27,037 bases of DNA from the NCBI GenBank assembly GCA_002439095.1, contig DJOT01000031.1:1-27037 (forward strand), read 5' to 3'. Positions 1 to 8,109 of the stretch are shown in pieces. The notes beneath the pieces are model-generated. The model saw only the letters and a list, made by a program, of their open reading frames with translations. It did not search any database and was not told where the DNA came from. How positions within the stretch are numbered: the stretch's first letter is position 1; every line of letters begins with the position of its first letter. The position numbers and the translations under genes are program-made. This stretch comes from Bacteroidales bacterium UBA6431 (GTDB taxonomy: Bacteria; Bacteroidota; Bacteroidia; Bacteroidales; UBA932).

Positions 1-2
1 CC

Positions 3-98
3 GCCATTGCCCGGCGGATGCTTGAGGACGGTGTTCCGGCGGAGACCGTGGCAAAATACTCCGGACTCACAAAGGAAGATGTTCTGAAATTGATGTGA
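3..98 (+). CDS. C-terminal tail of a PD-(D/E)XK / Rpn-family nuclease-transposase (5' partial)
   Basis: Only the last 31 codons are in the window, ending at a TGA at 96-98. The visible residues read AIARRMLEDGVPAETVAKYS followed by GLTKEDVLKLM. This matches the short helical tail typical of Rpn-like PD-(D/E)XK nuclease/putative transposase proteins, where an arm of the type 'A..ML..G.....IA..TGL..E.I..L' closes the protein. The catalytic domain lies outside the window, so the family call rests on this tail alone. The start is unknown because the gene runs in from the left edge. The 181 bases that follow, up to 279, hold no gene that I can support. Confidence 0.55.
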   Translation, partial: AIARRMLEDGVPAETVAKYSGLTKEDVLKLM

Positions 99-248
99 GC
101 TTCGCTTTCTTGACCTTCTCTTTGCATGTGGGAGCGGGAGACGCCGTAGATGGGATCGGATGCGGCTTTTGACCTTTCTGAGGCGGTTTTTGGGGAGATA
201 CAGTCGGATTGGCGTGGTCTTGCCGTTCGCTCTTAAACCAAGACTTCC

Positions 249-256
249 TATATTTG
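249..256 (+). promoter_or_regulatory. Bacteroidota-type -7 promoter box (TATATTTG)
   Basis: TATATTTG is an exact match to the Bacteroidota -7 consensus TAnnTTTG and ends 23 bases before the ATG of the hybrid two-component gene at 280. A good TTTG -33 box is not seen at the usual distance; the nearest candidate is TTCG at 226-229. Confidence 0.6.
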
Positions 257-279
257 GGGTGTATTAAGAAACTGACCGC

Positions 280-3200
280 ATGGCACACCGAACCGCATTT
301 CTTTCCGGCCTTATAGCCTTGACGTTGTCCTTCCTGCCCTCACTTTCCGGGCGGGAGGTCTCTAATTCATTCTTGTGTTCCTGGGGCTCTTTCCGGGATG
401 AGCTGCCGAGCGATTATGTCCTCTCTCTGGATTTTGACCGCTACGGGCGGCTGTGGATCGGCACCGAGAACGGACTGGCCTGCTATGACGGTTCCGAGAT
501 GGTGAAATATACAAGAGGGGCCGGGGTGATATCCGGCAATGAACTGAATGCCGTGCTTGCTGACCGTTTTCAAGACAGGGTGTGGTTCGCCACCAAGCGG
601 GACGGTTTCGGATATTTCGACTGGAGGACGGGGGAGTCCATGTTCTTCAGGCACGACAGGAACAACCCGGACTCTCCGCTCTCGGATGAGATCACCTGCC
701 TGAAGCAGGATGCCCGGGGTGATGTCTGGTTCAGCACATATACTGGTTGTGTGGGACGCTACAACAGCACTTCCGGTACGTTCACCACTTTCAACAGCTC
801 TACTGTAAAGGGTATGGCGGAGGGAAACATAAGGTGCATCGAACTCTCTCCGGACGGTAAGGTATATGTGGGTTTTTTCGGTGAGGGTTTCGCTGTGATC
901 AATCCCGAGACCATGACGGCTGAGCAGTATGTCCGCACCGGGAAGCCTGGCGGCCTTCCAAATAGCGGGATAGGCTGCATCTTCATTGACAAAGACAACA
1001 ACGTCTGGCTCGGCACCGGCCGTGGACTCGCTCTTTTCCGTCCGGTCACCAAGGATTTTACGGTTTTCAACGAGGCCTCGTCCGGTCTGCCGAACGGTAT
1101 CCTTTTTTCCGTGATGCGCACTTCCGACAACCGCATCCTCGCTTCACCGGACACCAGAGGCCTCTGGGCTATGAATCTTGACGATCTTTCTCAAGGGGCT
1201 CCACGCTTCAGGCAGGTCGTCATGCCAGAGGGGATGAGCGACATCGGCATCCGCTCCATGCTTGAGGACAAGTATGGCAACATCTATCTCGGTTCGGCGG
1301 GGAAGGGCCTTTATTATAAGTCCCCCAATCATTCGGGGATCTTCGGGGTCCGTCATCCGGAGGATTTTCCCGAGAAGCTTGTCAAGGGACTGGCGTTCAC
1401 CGCCGGGGGGAATCTTGTGGCCGGCACGGATGGAGGCGGAATCAGCCTTGTCGGTGCGGACACGGACTTGATGCGCCGCGAGGTGACTTCCCTCCCGGAC
1501 AAGAATGTGATTTCCACCTTCAAGGACGCTTCAGGCCTTTTCTGGGCAGGGACATTCAACAACGGGATAGCTGTCGTGGACAGCACCTTGAAGTTGAAGA
1601 CCGCCATCCAGATAGGGGAGGTGCGCGGTTTTTGCGAGTCGGGAGGTCGGATATGGGCGGCTTCCGGGGTGTCAGGGCTCTGGTCAATCGACAGGAAGAC
1701 TTTCAGGGCGGAGCGGAGGTTGAGTACCGGTAATGGGCTCTATGACAACTATCTCAAGTCCATCTGCCGGGACAGCCGCGGGCGGCTTTGGGTGGGATCA
1801 TACCGTCAGGGTTTGTATGTATTTGATGCCGAGCTTAATATGCTTGCGCATTTCAACTCTGACAGCGGATTTCCGTCCGGGGCGGTGAACCATATAATCC
1901 AGGACAGTGCCGGCCGGATCTGGACGGCGACGGACAACGGACTGATCTGTTTTCCGGATGCGGACAGTTTTTCGTACCAGCAATATGCAGATGGCGATCC
2001 GATGATCTCGGAGGCCATAATGTCGGTACTTGAGGACAAGGTGGGGACGATCTGGTTCGCGACGGCGAAGTCAATAGGTTTCCTGCGCGACGGGAAGGCG
2101 GTGGATTATACTGCCGGAATGAGTTTCCTGCACGGAAGTTTTTCGTTGGGGGCCGCCGCTTTGCGGAATGACGGCCTCATCGCTTTCGGGTCTTCGGACG
2201 GAATAGTCTTTCTGGACCGGTCGGTGATGGATTCCGACAGGGCGGCTCCTATACATTTTTCCTCCATTGAGGTGAAGGACAGCCGTAATCATCAGGATGC
2301 AGGCAGGGGGCTGGCTCTGATGCCTTTCCAGAAACAGGTCAGACTGAAGTGGTATCAGAACAATTTTGTGGTCCGGTTTACCTCCGATGACTTCTCGCAG
2401 GCCGACAATCTCAGATATTATTATAAGATTGATCAACTTGACAAGGACTGGCACCGCACTGACGGACGTTTCCTGTCGTTTCTCCAGCTTTCTCCGGGGC
2501 GGTACACTTTACGGGTGAAAGCCGGATACCCGTGGAGCCGCGAACTCGTGAGTGAGGCGGTTCTTGGTGTCAGCATTGCCCCGCCGTTCTGGATGAGCAT
2601 GCCGGCCATAATCTTCTATGCCATTGTTTTCGGGGTGTTGTGCTTCCTTGTGGTGCGGACTGTGACGAGCCGGCGCATGGACAAGGCCGCCATAGCCCAG
2701 ATCCGGGAGGTGAATGAGGAGAAGTTGAGGTTCTATACCAATGTCACTCATGAGCTCAAGACCCCGCTGTCTCTGATTCTCGGCCCTGCCGAAGATATGC
2801 TCGGTGATACGAGCCTGAGCGAGTCTGCGCGGCACAAATTGTCTCTGATCTACAAGAATGCGGGTAACCTGATGGAATTGATCAACAAGCTTCTGAACTT
2901 CAGGATGGCCGAGACCGACAACGTCCGGTTCAATCCGGCTTGGGGCAACTTGAGCGGGTTCGTCATGAGCATCGGTAAAGTGTTCGCCGAGTCAAATACC
3001 AACAAGGAACTTGACATCCGCTTCGATGTGGAAAGTGATGTGTTCATGTCATTCGACAGGGAGATAGTCTCTTCGGTGCTTAACAACCTGCTGTCCAATG
3101 CTTGCAAATACACGAAGAGAGGAGAAGTTACGCTCGGGCTTCACACATCCGGTGAAGATGGCCGGAGCGAGGCCGTTATCAGTGTGTCCGATACCGGGGA

Positions 3201-4212
3201 GGGAATAGCCCCGGACCAGCTCGGCAAGATATTCAAGAGGTATTATCGCGTCCCGGGAAGGGAGAATATCAACGGCTCCGGGATAGGGCTTTCCATTGTC
3301 CAGAGGTTTGTCGAACAGCATGGTGGCAGCATCAGTGTGGACAGTGAGAGGGGGAGAGGAAGTTGTTTCACCGTGCGCCTGCCGATGCAGGTCGAGCAGA
3401 GTCGTGAGCAGGTTGGGACTGGCCCGGCAGATGGGGATTCTTCCGCGCAGCGGGTGCTTGTGGTGGAGGACAATGCCGACATCCGGGATTATCTCTCAAC
3501 CATTCTCTCCGGTGATTACGAAGTGGCTCAGGCTTCGGATGGGGAGGAAGGGCTTGTCGCTGCCATACAGTTCATCCCAGATGTGATAATCAGTGATATC
3601 ATGATGCCGAAGATGGACGGGCTTGAGATGTGCCGCCGCGTCAAGGCGGACATCCGTCTCAGCCATATACCTGTGGTGCTCCTCACGGCCAAGGATACAC
3701 TCGGCGACAAGAGCGAGGGATACAAGGTGGGTGCTGATTCATATATCACCAAGCCTTTCACAAGTGAACTCATCAAGGCCAGGGTCGCCAATCTGATCCT
3801 TTCGCGCAGCCAGCTCGCCAAGCAGTATATGCATCAGATCAACAGTCCGGCGGGTCCCGGGCCGAAACAGGACAACGGCTTCTCTCCTCTGGACAACAAG
3901 TTCCTGCAGAAGCTCACGGCCTACATAGAGGAGAACCTTTCCTCCGAGGAGCTGGACATCAGCAGCATGGCTGCCCACATGAATGTCAGTGTCTCGTCCC
4001 TCTACCGTAAGCTCAAGAGCCTTACAGGGGTCTCAGCCAACGACTATGTCCGCAAGATAAAACTCCGCAAGGCAGCGGAGATGCTCTCGTCCGGGGAGTT
4101 CAATGTCTCCGAGACGGCTTGGAACATCGGTATCAGCTCGTTTGCGTATTTCCGTCAGATCTTCAAAGAAGAGTTCGGCTGCACACCGTCGGAGTTCAAG
4201 AAAAGGAGCTGA
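280..4212 (+). CDS. Hybrid two-component system (HTCS) sensor kinase / response regulator
   Basis: A 1310-residue inner-membrane signalling protein of the HTCS family, which senses oligosaccharides or other ligands in the periplasm and activates target operons. Visible order: signal peptide (1-24); about 14 Reg_prop motifs such as RLWIGTENGLACYDG and NVWLGTGRGLALF (about 40-680), enough for two seven-bladed propellers; a Y_Y_Y domain (about 688-765); one membrane helix (about 775-797); HisKA with phospho-acceptor His824 in THELKTPLSL; HATPase with NNLLSNA (N box, about 935), DTGEGI (about 971) and GSGIGLSI (about 999); a receiver domain from about 1058 with acceptor Asp1106 in ISDIMMPKMDG; and an AraC-type helix-turn-helix (about 1208-1310). 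All catalytic motifs look intact. No SusCD pair or glycan enzyme lies directly beside it: greA is downstream and a nuclease tail upstream, so its target is not evident. A TATATTTG box precedes it. Confidence 0.96.
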   Translation: MAHRTAFLSGLIALTLSFLPSLSGREVSNSFLCSWGSFRDELPSDYVLSLDFDRYGRLWIGTENGLACYDGSEMVKYTRGAGVISGNELNAVLADRFQDRVWFATKRDGFGYFDWRTGESMFFRHDRNNPDSPLSDEITCLKQDARGDVWFSTYTGCVGRYNSTSGTFTTFNSSTVKGMAEGNIRCIELSPDGKVYVGFFGEGFAVINPETMTAEQYVRTGKPGGLPNSGIGCIFIDKDNNVWLGTGRGLALFRPVTKDFTVFNEASSGLPNGILFSVMRTSDNRILASPDTRGLWAMNLDDLSQGAPRFRQVVMPEGMSDIGIRSMLEDKYGNIYLGSAGKGLYYKSPNHSGIFGVRHPEDFPEKLVKGLAFTAGGNLVAGTDGGGISLVGADTDLMRREVTSLPDKNVISTFKDASGLFWAGTFNNGIAVVDSTLKLKTAIQIGEVRGFCESGGRIWAASGVSGLWSIDRKTFRAERRLSTGNGLYDNYLKSICRDSRGRLWVGSYRQGLYVFDAELNMLAHFNSDSGFPSGAVNHIIQDSAGRIWTATDNGLICFPDADSFSYQQYADGDPMISEAIMSVLEDKVGTIWFATAKSIGFLRDGKAVDYTAGMSFLHGSFSLGAAALRNDGLIAFGSSDGIVFLDRSVMDSDRAAPIHFSSIEVKDSRNHQDAGRGLALMPFQKQVRLKWYQNNFVVRFTSDDFSQADNLRYYYKIDQLDKDWHRTDGRFLSFLQLSPGRYTLRVKAGYPWSRELVSEAVLGVSIAPPFWMSMPAIIFYAIVFGVLCFLVVRTVTSRRMDKAAIAQIREVNEEKLRFYTNVTHELKTPLSLILGPAEDMLGDTSLSESARHKLSLIYKNAGNLMELINKLLNFRMAETDNVRFNPAWGNLSGFVMSIGKVFAESNTNKELDIRFDVESDVFMSFDREIVSSVLNNLLSNACKYTKRGEVTLGLHTSGEDGRSEAVISVSDTGEGIAPDQLGKIFKRYYRVPGRENINGSGIGLSIVQRFVEQHGGSISVDSERGRGSCFTVRLPMQVEQSREQVGTGPADGDSSAQRVLVVEDNADIRDYLSTILSGDYEVAQASDGEEGLVAAIQFIPDVIISDIMMPKMDGLEMCRRVKADIRLSHIPVVLLTAKDTLGDKSEGYKVGADSYITKPFTSELIKARVANLILSRSQLAKQYMHQINSPAGPGPKQDNGFSPLDNKFLQKLTAYIEENLSSEELDISSMAAHMNVSVSSLYRKLKSLTGVSANDYVRKIKLRKAAEMLSSGEFNVSETAWNIGISSFAYFRQIFKEEFGCTPSEFKKRS

Positions 4213-4229
4213 AGCTGCCGGATTCTGCT

Positions 4230-4237
4230 TATATTTG
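4230..4237 (+). promoter_or_regulatory. -7 promoter box of greA (TATATTTG)
   Basis: Exact TAnnTTTG match between the HTCS stop (4210-4212) and the greA ATG at 4254. It implies a very short leader and separates greA from the HTCS transcript. No clear TTTG -33 element is seen at the expected distance. Its position also supports the 4254 start over the in-frame upstream ATG at 4119, which lies inside the HTCS gene. Confidence 0.6.
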
Positions 4238-4253
4238 CAGGAAAAGGCCCGTT

Positions 4254-4727
4254 ATGGAATATCTGTCGAAGGAGCGTCACGACCAGATTGTCGCCGAGCT
4301 CAAACAACTGATTGATGAGGAGTATCCGAGGATCAAGGATGAACTCTGCGAGGCGCGTGCCCAGGGGGACTTGAGCGACAACGCCGAGTACCGTACTGCG
4401 CGCCGTGCCCAGGCCAAGGCTATCAGCCGTATACGCTTTCTGCAGAAGGTTCTACAGTTCTCGCGTGTCATCGACACGGACAAGCTGCCGCAGGGCGAGG
4501 TCAATCTCCTGAGCCGGGTGGAGTTCACCAACCTCAAGACTGGAGCCAGGATGACGTATACGGTTGTCAGCCCTCACGAGATGAATCTCCAGGAAGGGAA
4601 AATTTCCTTGAAGTCCCCTATCGGTGAAGCTCTGATGGGCGGGAAAGCCGGGGATGTGGTGGATGTACATGCTCCGTCGGGGACGTTTCAGCTGAGAATT
4701 GAAAGTGTGACCGTCGATGCGCAGTAA
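4254..4727 (+). CDS. greA: Transcription elongation factor GreA
   Basis: A 157-residue Gre factor, the usual family length. It enters the RNA polymerase secondary channel and stimulates cleavage of backtracked transcripts. The N-terminal coiled-coil hairpin (about 1-75) carries the tip motif GDLSDNAEY (residues 38-46) with the acidic residues that act at the polymerase active site. The C-terminal FKBP-like domain (about 80-157) includes SPIGEALMGGKAGD. The start at 4254 gives the canonical MEYLSKE opening and follows a TATATTTG box; the in-frame extension to 4119 would lie wholly inside the HTCS gene and precede this promoter. The last 11 bases overlap the next gene, so the two are probably co-transcribed and translationally coupled. 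Confidence 0.95.
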   Translation: MEYLSKERHDQIVAELKQLIDEEYPRIKDELCEARAQGDLSDNAEYRTARRAQAKAISRIRFLQKVLQFSRVIDTDKLPQGEVNLLSRVEFTNLKTGARMTYTVVSPHEMNLQEGKISLKSPIGEALMGGKAGDVVDVHAPSGTFQLRIESVTVDAQ

Positions 4728-6396
4728 GGTCAATATCCTCATGCTTGCCGCCTTGACCGCGGCGATGCTGTTTTCTGCCTGCTCACGTCGTGACGTCCGG
4801 CGTGCGTATGATGGCGCTTCCGCAAGGGTGGAAGTCCTGCGCAACGAACTCAAAGAGGGGCTGGCCACGCAGGATGTGGATGCCATCGACAGTCTGGCCG
4901 CCAGCCTTTACCGCTATGGGATGCACACGCAGGATACCAAGGTGCAGCTCTACGGCATGGTGGCCAAGGCGCAGAGCTTCTATCTGCGTACAGGTCAGGA
5001 AGACTCGATGTGGAAATATATTTCCATGGGTGAGGAGATGGCCAGAAGCGAGCATGACTGGTGGGCTTTGGCCACTCTTTACAACACCGAGGGCGCCTAT
5101 CAGGCTTTTGCTCAGATGGATTATGAGAAGGCCATCGGCAGCTTGACGGAAGGCATAGACTATGCGTGGAGATGTGATGACAAGAGCCGTCTTTTCCCAC
5201 TGGAAAGCAATCTTGCCCTTGCCTATTATATGCGGCGAGACGAATCCGGTCTGCCTTATGCGCTAGACGTATACCGGTTCGGAGAGGAGAACAATCATCC
5301 GTTTGCCCGTTATCTCGGGGCGGTGCTCTCCGCGTATATGTATGAGATGATGGGGCAGAGCGACAGTGCCGGGCACTATATAGGTAAAGTCCTGGACCAG
5401 GTGGACTACTATGGCGACCAGCGTGGAGTATATGCTCTCTATGGGGACATACTTTCTGCCAAAGGGAAAGAAGACCAAGCGGTAAGTTATTATCGCAAGG
5501 CGCTTTCCGAAGGGGAGGATTCCGGTCGGTTCTCGGATATTGATGCGCACGTGGGCTATGCCGCCTACTTGGGCCGACGCGGTCAGACAGACTCCGCCAT
5601 CACCCTGCTTCAGCAGGCCTTGCGCATTCCGCAGCATGCCAACCGTTCATCGAAGTCGTATCTGGTCTATCGCAGCCTTGCGGAGTTGTACGAGAAATCC
5701 GGCGATTACAGGCGGGCCCTCGACTGCTACAAGAATTTCCATGCGGAATCCGACAGCCTTTTCAGCATGAAAAAGGAGAGGGCAGTGAACGAGATGAAAA
5801 TGAAGTATGAGCGGGAGCGGTATGAAAACGGCTTGAAAGAGCATGAGATGGAGGAGTTGCGTTGGAAACACAAGTTTACGGCGGTTCTCATCAGTTCGGT
5901 CTTCATCCTTGTGCTCATCGCTTTGGGAGCCGTGCTATATTATCGGAAGAACAAGCAGAACATCCAGATGCTGAAGCGCTTCCAGGAGCAGTTGGATGAC
6001 AGGCAGCCGGAAGCGAAGTCCAGACGCTCAGAGGCGAGTGATTCGCAGGAGGGCAGGATGCGCGATCTTTTCGAGAGTCTCCAGAAGCTGATGACGTATG
6101 ATAAACTGTATCGTGATCCCAGTCTTACCCGGGAGAGCGTGGCGGACCGGCTACGGACAAACCGGACCTACCTGACAGAGGTGATACAGCGCTATACCGG
6201 ACTTTCCTTTGTGCATTATATCAATTCTTACAGGATAGAGGAGGCGGCTACCATCCTCTCGGATCCTGCTGACGAGACTCCTATCAAAGCTGTGGCCTCG
6301 GGATTGGGTTTCACATCCCTTTCCACTTTCTATCGCCTCTTCCAGGCGATCAAGGGCACCTCACCATCGCAGTACCGTAAGCGGTTCTCAAACTGA
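4717..6396 (+). CDS. TPR-containing membrane-anchored AraC-type transcriptional regulator
   Basis: A 559-residue protein. It opens with a lipoprotein-like signal peptide whose box LFSAC ends at Cys22. A TPR-like helical region follows (about 25-345), with repeats such as RALDCYKNF and GMVAKAQSFY, then a charged coiled-coil stretch (about 352-387), one membrane helix (about 389-410, VLISSVFILVLIALGAVLYY) and an AraC-type helix-turn-helix (about 459-559, ending in TSPSQYRKRFSN). The layout implies a periplasmic TPR sensor and a cytoplasmic DNA-binding end; no kinase or receiver domain is present. Having both a lipobox and an internal membrane helix is notable, and Cys22 may simply lie in an ordinary signal anchor. 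The gene overlaps greA by 11 bases and lies 109 bases before the lipoprotein operon, which is its most plausible target. Ligand unknown. Confidence 0.88.
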   Translation: MRSKVNILMLAALTAAMLFSACSRRDVRRAYDGASARVEVLRNELKEGLATQDVDAIDSLAASLYRYGMHTQDTKVQLYGMVAKAQSFYLRTGQEDSMWKYISMGEEMARSEHDWWALATLYNTEGAYQAFAQMDYEKAIGSLTEGIDYAWRCDDKSRLFPLESNLALAYYMRRDESGLPYALDVYRFGEENNHPFARYLGAVLSAYMYEMMGQSDSAGHYIGKVLDQVDYYGDQRGVYALYGDILSAKGKEDQAVSYYRKALSEGEDSGRFSDIDAHVGYAAYLGRRGQTDSAITLLQQALRIPQHANRSSKSYLVYRSLAELYEKSGDYRRALDCYKNFHAESDSLFSMKKERAVNEMKMKYERERYENGLKEHEMEELRWKHKFTAVLISSVFILVLIALGAVLYYRKNKQNIQMLKRFQEQLDDRQPEAKSRRSEASDSQEGRMRDLFESLQKLMTYDKLYRDPSLTRESVADRLRTNRTYLTEVIQRYTGLSFVHYINSYRIEEAATILSDPADETPIKAVASGLGFTSLSTFYRLFQAIKGTSPSQYRKRFSN

Positions 6397-6409
6397 GCAG
6401 TGTGAAGTT

Positions 6410-6440
6410 TTCTCATTTTGACAATTTGCCATAATGAGAA
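6410..6440 (+). promoter_or_regulatory. Perfect 8-bp inverted repeat, candidate operator
   Basis: TTCTCATT (6410-6417) and AATGAGAA (6433-6440) are exact reverse complements separated by 15 bases. The repeat sits just upstream of the promoter of the three-lipoprotein operon and about 14 bases after the stop of the TPR-AraC regulator. No T-tract follows the right arm, so it is more likely a protein-binding site than a terminator. The binding protein is inferred, not shown. Confidence 0.35.
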
Positions 6441-6473
6441 TACGAGGCACTTGCATTTGGAGAAGCCGAAAAT

Positions 6474-6481
6474 TATATTTG
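6474..6481 (+). promoter_or_regulatory. -7 promoter box of the three-lipoprotein operon (TATATTTG)
   Basis: Exact TAnnTTTG match ending 24 bases before the ATG at 6506. A TTG at 6451-6453 lies 20 bases upstream and could be the -33 element. The box lies inside the longest possible reading frame (from 6434), which supports the shorter start at 6506. Confidence 0.6.
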
Positions 6482-6505
6482 GCAAAAATTCAAGTGTATT
6501 ACATT

Positions 6506-8107
6506 ATGGAAAAATTCATTTATCGGTTTGTAGCCCTTGTGGCTATGTTCGTCGGTCTTTCGGCATGTAAGAAAGACGAGGTCATATTGAATCTGATCTA
6601 CGAGTCAGAGGCAATCCCTGCGGAAGGGCGGGAAGTGAGCATGTCCGTTGAGTCCAATACGGACTGGACGGCGACTTCATCTGCTGACTGGGTGCTTGTG
6701 CAGCCTGAAAAGGGAAGCGGCAACGCCACCCTCGTGGTGACGGTGAACTCCAATAAAGTTGAGGAGGCGCGCAAGGCTACTGTCAAGGTGCTCGGAGGCG
6801 GACTGACCAGCGAGGTCGTCATCTCCCAGGAAGCTTACGAACTCAAAGTCCCGGAGGCGGCCGGTGCCATAGAGGGCAAGGAGCAGGGCGCTGCGGGTGA
6901 GACCATTGTCCTTACTGTCGCTGAAATTCCTCATGCGCAGACATACAAGTGGTACCGCGACGGCAAGGAGGTACAGAACACTGAAGAGCGCAGCTTGGAG
7001 ACCGTGGTGGCCGGTACTTATACCGTGGCCGGAGAGAACGGTCTGGGCGAGGGCCCGAAGAGCCCGGAGAAGAAGGTGACCTTCAGCACGGCCTATGTCT
7101 TTGATACTGCCAAGGCAAGTTATGAGGGCGGTGACTACAACAACGCCTACAAGGTCGAGTTCAGCAAATCCATTGATGAGCAGACCGAGATCGGTGCCAC
7201 GGTGATCTTCTATGAGGAGAAGCCCGACTACAACAACATCATCCTGCCGGCCCGCAGTTATATCGCCGTGCAGCCTTACAAGAACAACTATACGGCAGTC
7301 GGAACCATAGCTCCTAACAACGAGTACGCTCTGGAAGGGACTCGCTTCTATATCAAGAAGAACGGTCTTGTAGTATCCGAGTCCGTCAATTATGTCAAGG
7401 AAGATGGCGGCACATTGGAAGTAGCCTATGCAGGAGGAACATATACCATCAAGGGCTCCCTTGGATGCTTCGTGATGACCACTGTAGTCGATCCTGAGTG
7501 GGGCGAATATCAGGTGGCTTCTGACAGCGGCACTTTCACATTCGAGTATTCCGGCAAACTCGAATTCGAGAACAACTGGCGTGACTGGAATGTATACTAT
7601 TTCGATGACGACTTCCTTGATGAGGACTACGACCTCGGCAAGGTGCGTGCTGCATACCTCAAATATGGCGGAACAGCGGATTTCGGCACCCCTGTGTGGG
7701 GGCTTGAACTTTGGAGCGCAGACCAGTTGACAGCCGGATATGATGTCTTCGCTACGTTCTTCGCAGCACGTGACACCATTCCTGAGGGCAGGTACACCAT
7801 CGCTTCCGAGCCGAGGAAGGGAGTGCGCGGCACGGCCGAGCGCGGATATTACCTCAAGCCTGCATACTACGGCATGGCCTGCAAGCACTGGAATCCGGAG
7901 ATCAACAACTACGATCAGGCTATCCTCGGCCAGCCGGTGGAGGAATCATATCTCGATATAGAGAAGACCGGTGAGGGAGAGTACAAGATCTCTTATGTGC
8001 TTGTGGATTCACGCAAACACAAGATCACGGCCAGCTACAGCGGCCATGTGGAGTTCACAGGCAGCGGAAGTGCTTCTTCAAGTCCAGAGGCCCTGAAAAA
8101 CAGATAA
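6506..8107 (+). CDS. BACON-domain surface lipoprotein with Ig-like domain
   Basis: A 533-residue predicted lipoprotein. The signal peptide ends in GLSAC with Cys21, followed directly by KKDE, which resembles the lysine-plus-acidic export signal that sends Bacteroidota lipoproteins to the cell surface. Residues about 27-108 form a BACON-type domain (SVESNTDWTATSSADWVLVQ, then a Val-rich stretch ending in VVISQEA), a fold linked to carbohydrate or mucin binding in this phylum. Residues about 109-190 look like an Ig-like/PKD-type domain (TYKWYRDGKEV, GTYTVAGENGLGEG). The remaining 340 residues are rich in aromatic and beta-type sequence and I recognise no family. The start is set at 6506 because it gives a normal signal peptide and lies after the promoter. 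It is the first gene of an operon, two bases before the subtilase gene. Function beyond surface binding is inference. Confidence 0.85.
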   Translation: MEKFIYRFVALVAMFVGLSACKKDEVILNLIYESEAIPAEGREVSMSVESNTDWTATSSADWVLVQPEKGSGNATLVVTVNSNKVEEARKATVKVLGGGLTSEVVISQEAYELKVPEAAGAIEGKEQGAAGETIVLTVAEIPHAQTYKWYRDGKEVQNTEERSLETVVAGTYTVAGENGLGEGPKSPEKKVTFSTAYVFDTAKASYEGGDYNNAYKVEFSKSIDEQTEIGATVIFYEEKPDYNNIILPARSYIAVQPYKNNYTAVGTIAPNNEYALEGTRFYIKKNGLVVSESVNYVKEDGGTLEVAYAGGTYTIKGSLGCFVMTTVVDPEWGEYQVASDSGTFTFEYSGKLEFENNWRDWNVYYFDDDFLDEDYDLGKVRAAYLKYGGTADFGTPVWGLELWSADQLTAGYDVFATFFAARDTIPEGRYTIASEPRKGVRGTAERGYYLKPAYYGMACKHWNPEINNYDQAILGQPVEESYLDIEKTGEGEYKISYVLVDSRKHKITASYSGHVEFTGSGSASSSPEALKNR

Positions 8108-8109
8108 AT

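Noticed and set aside
67..288. Minus-strand 73-codon reading frame
   Set aside because: Low-complexity Pro/Lys-rich translation, no family features, and it overlaps the promoter box and start of the HTCS gene.
4119..4253. Upstream in-frame extension of greA
   Set aside because: It lies inside the HTCS gene and upstream of the TATATTTG box; the 4254 start gives the normal GreA N-terminus and length.
6434..6505. Upstream in-frame extension of the BACON lipoprotein
   Set aside because: It would cover the promoter box and bury the lipoprotein signal peptide; start 6506 gives a normal one.
6677..7888. 403-codon minus-strand reading frame
   Set aside because: Exactly antisense to the BACON gene; it arises from codon bias in GC-rich coding sequence and shows no domain or start signal.
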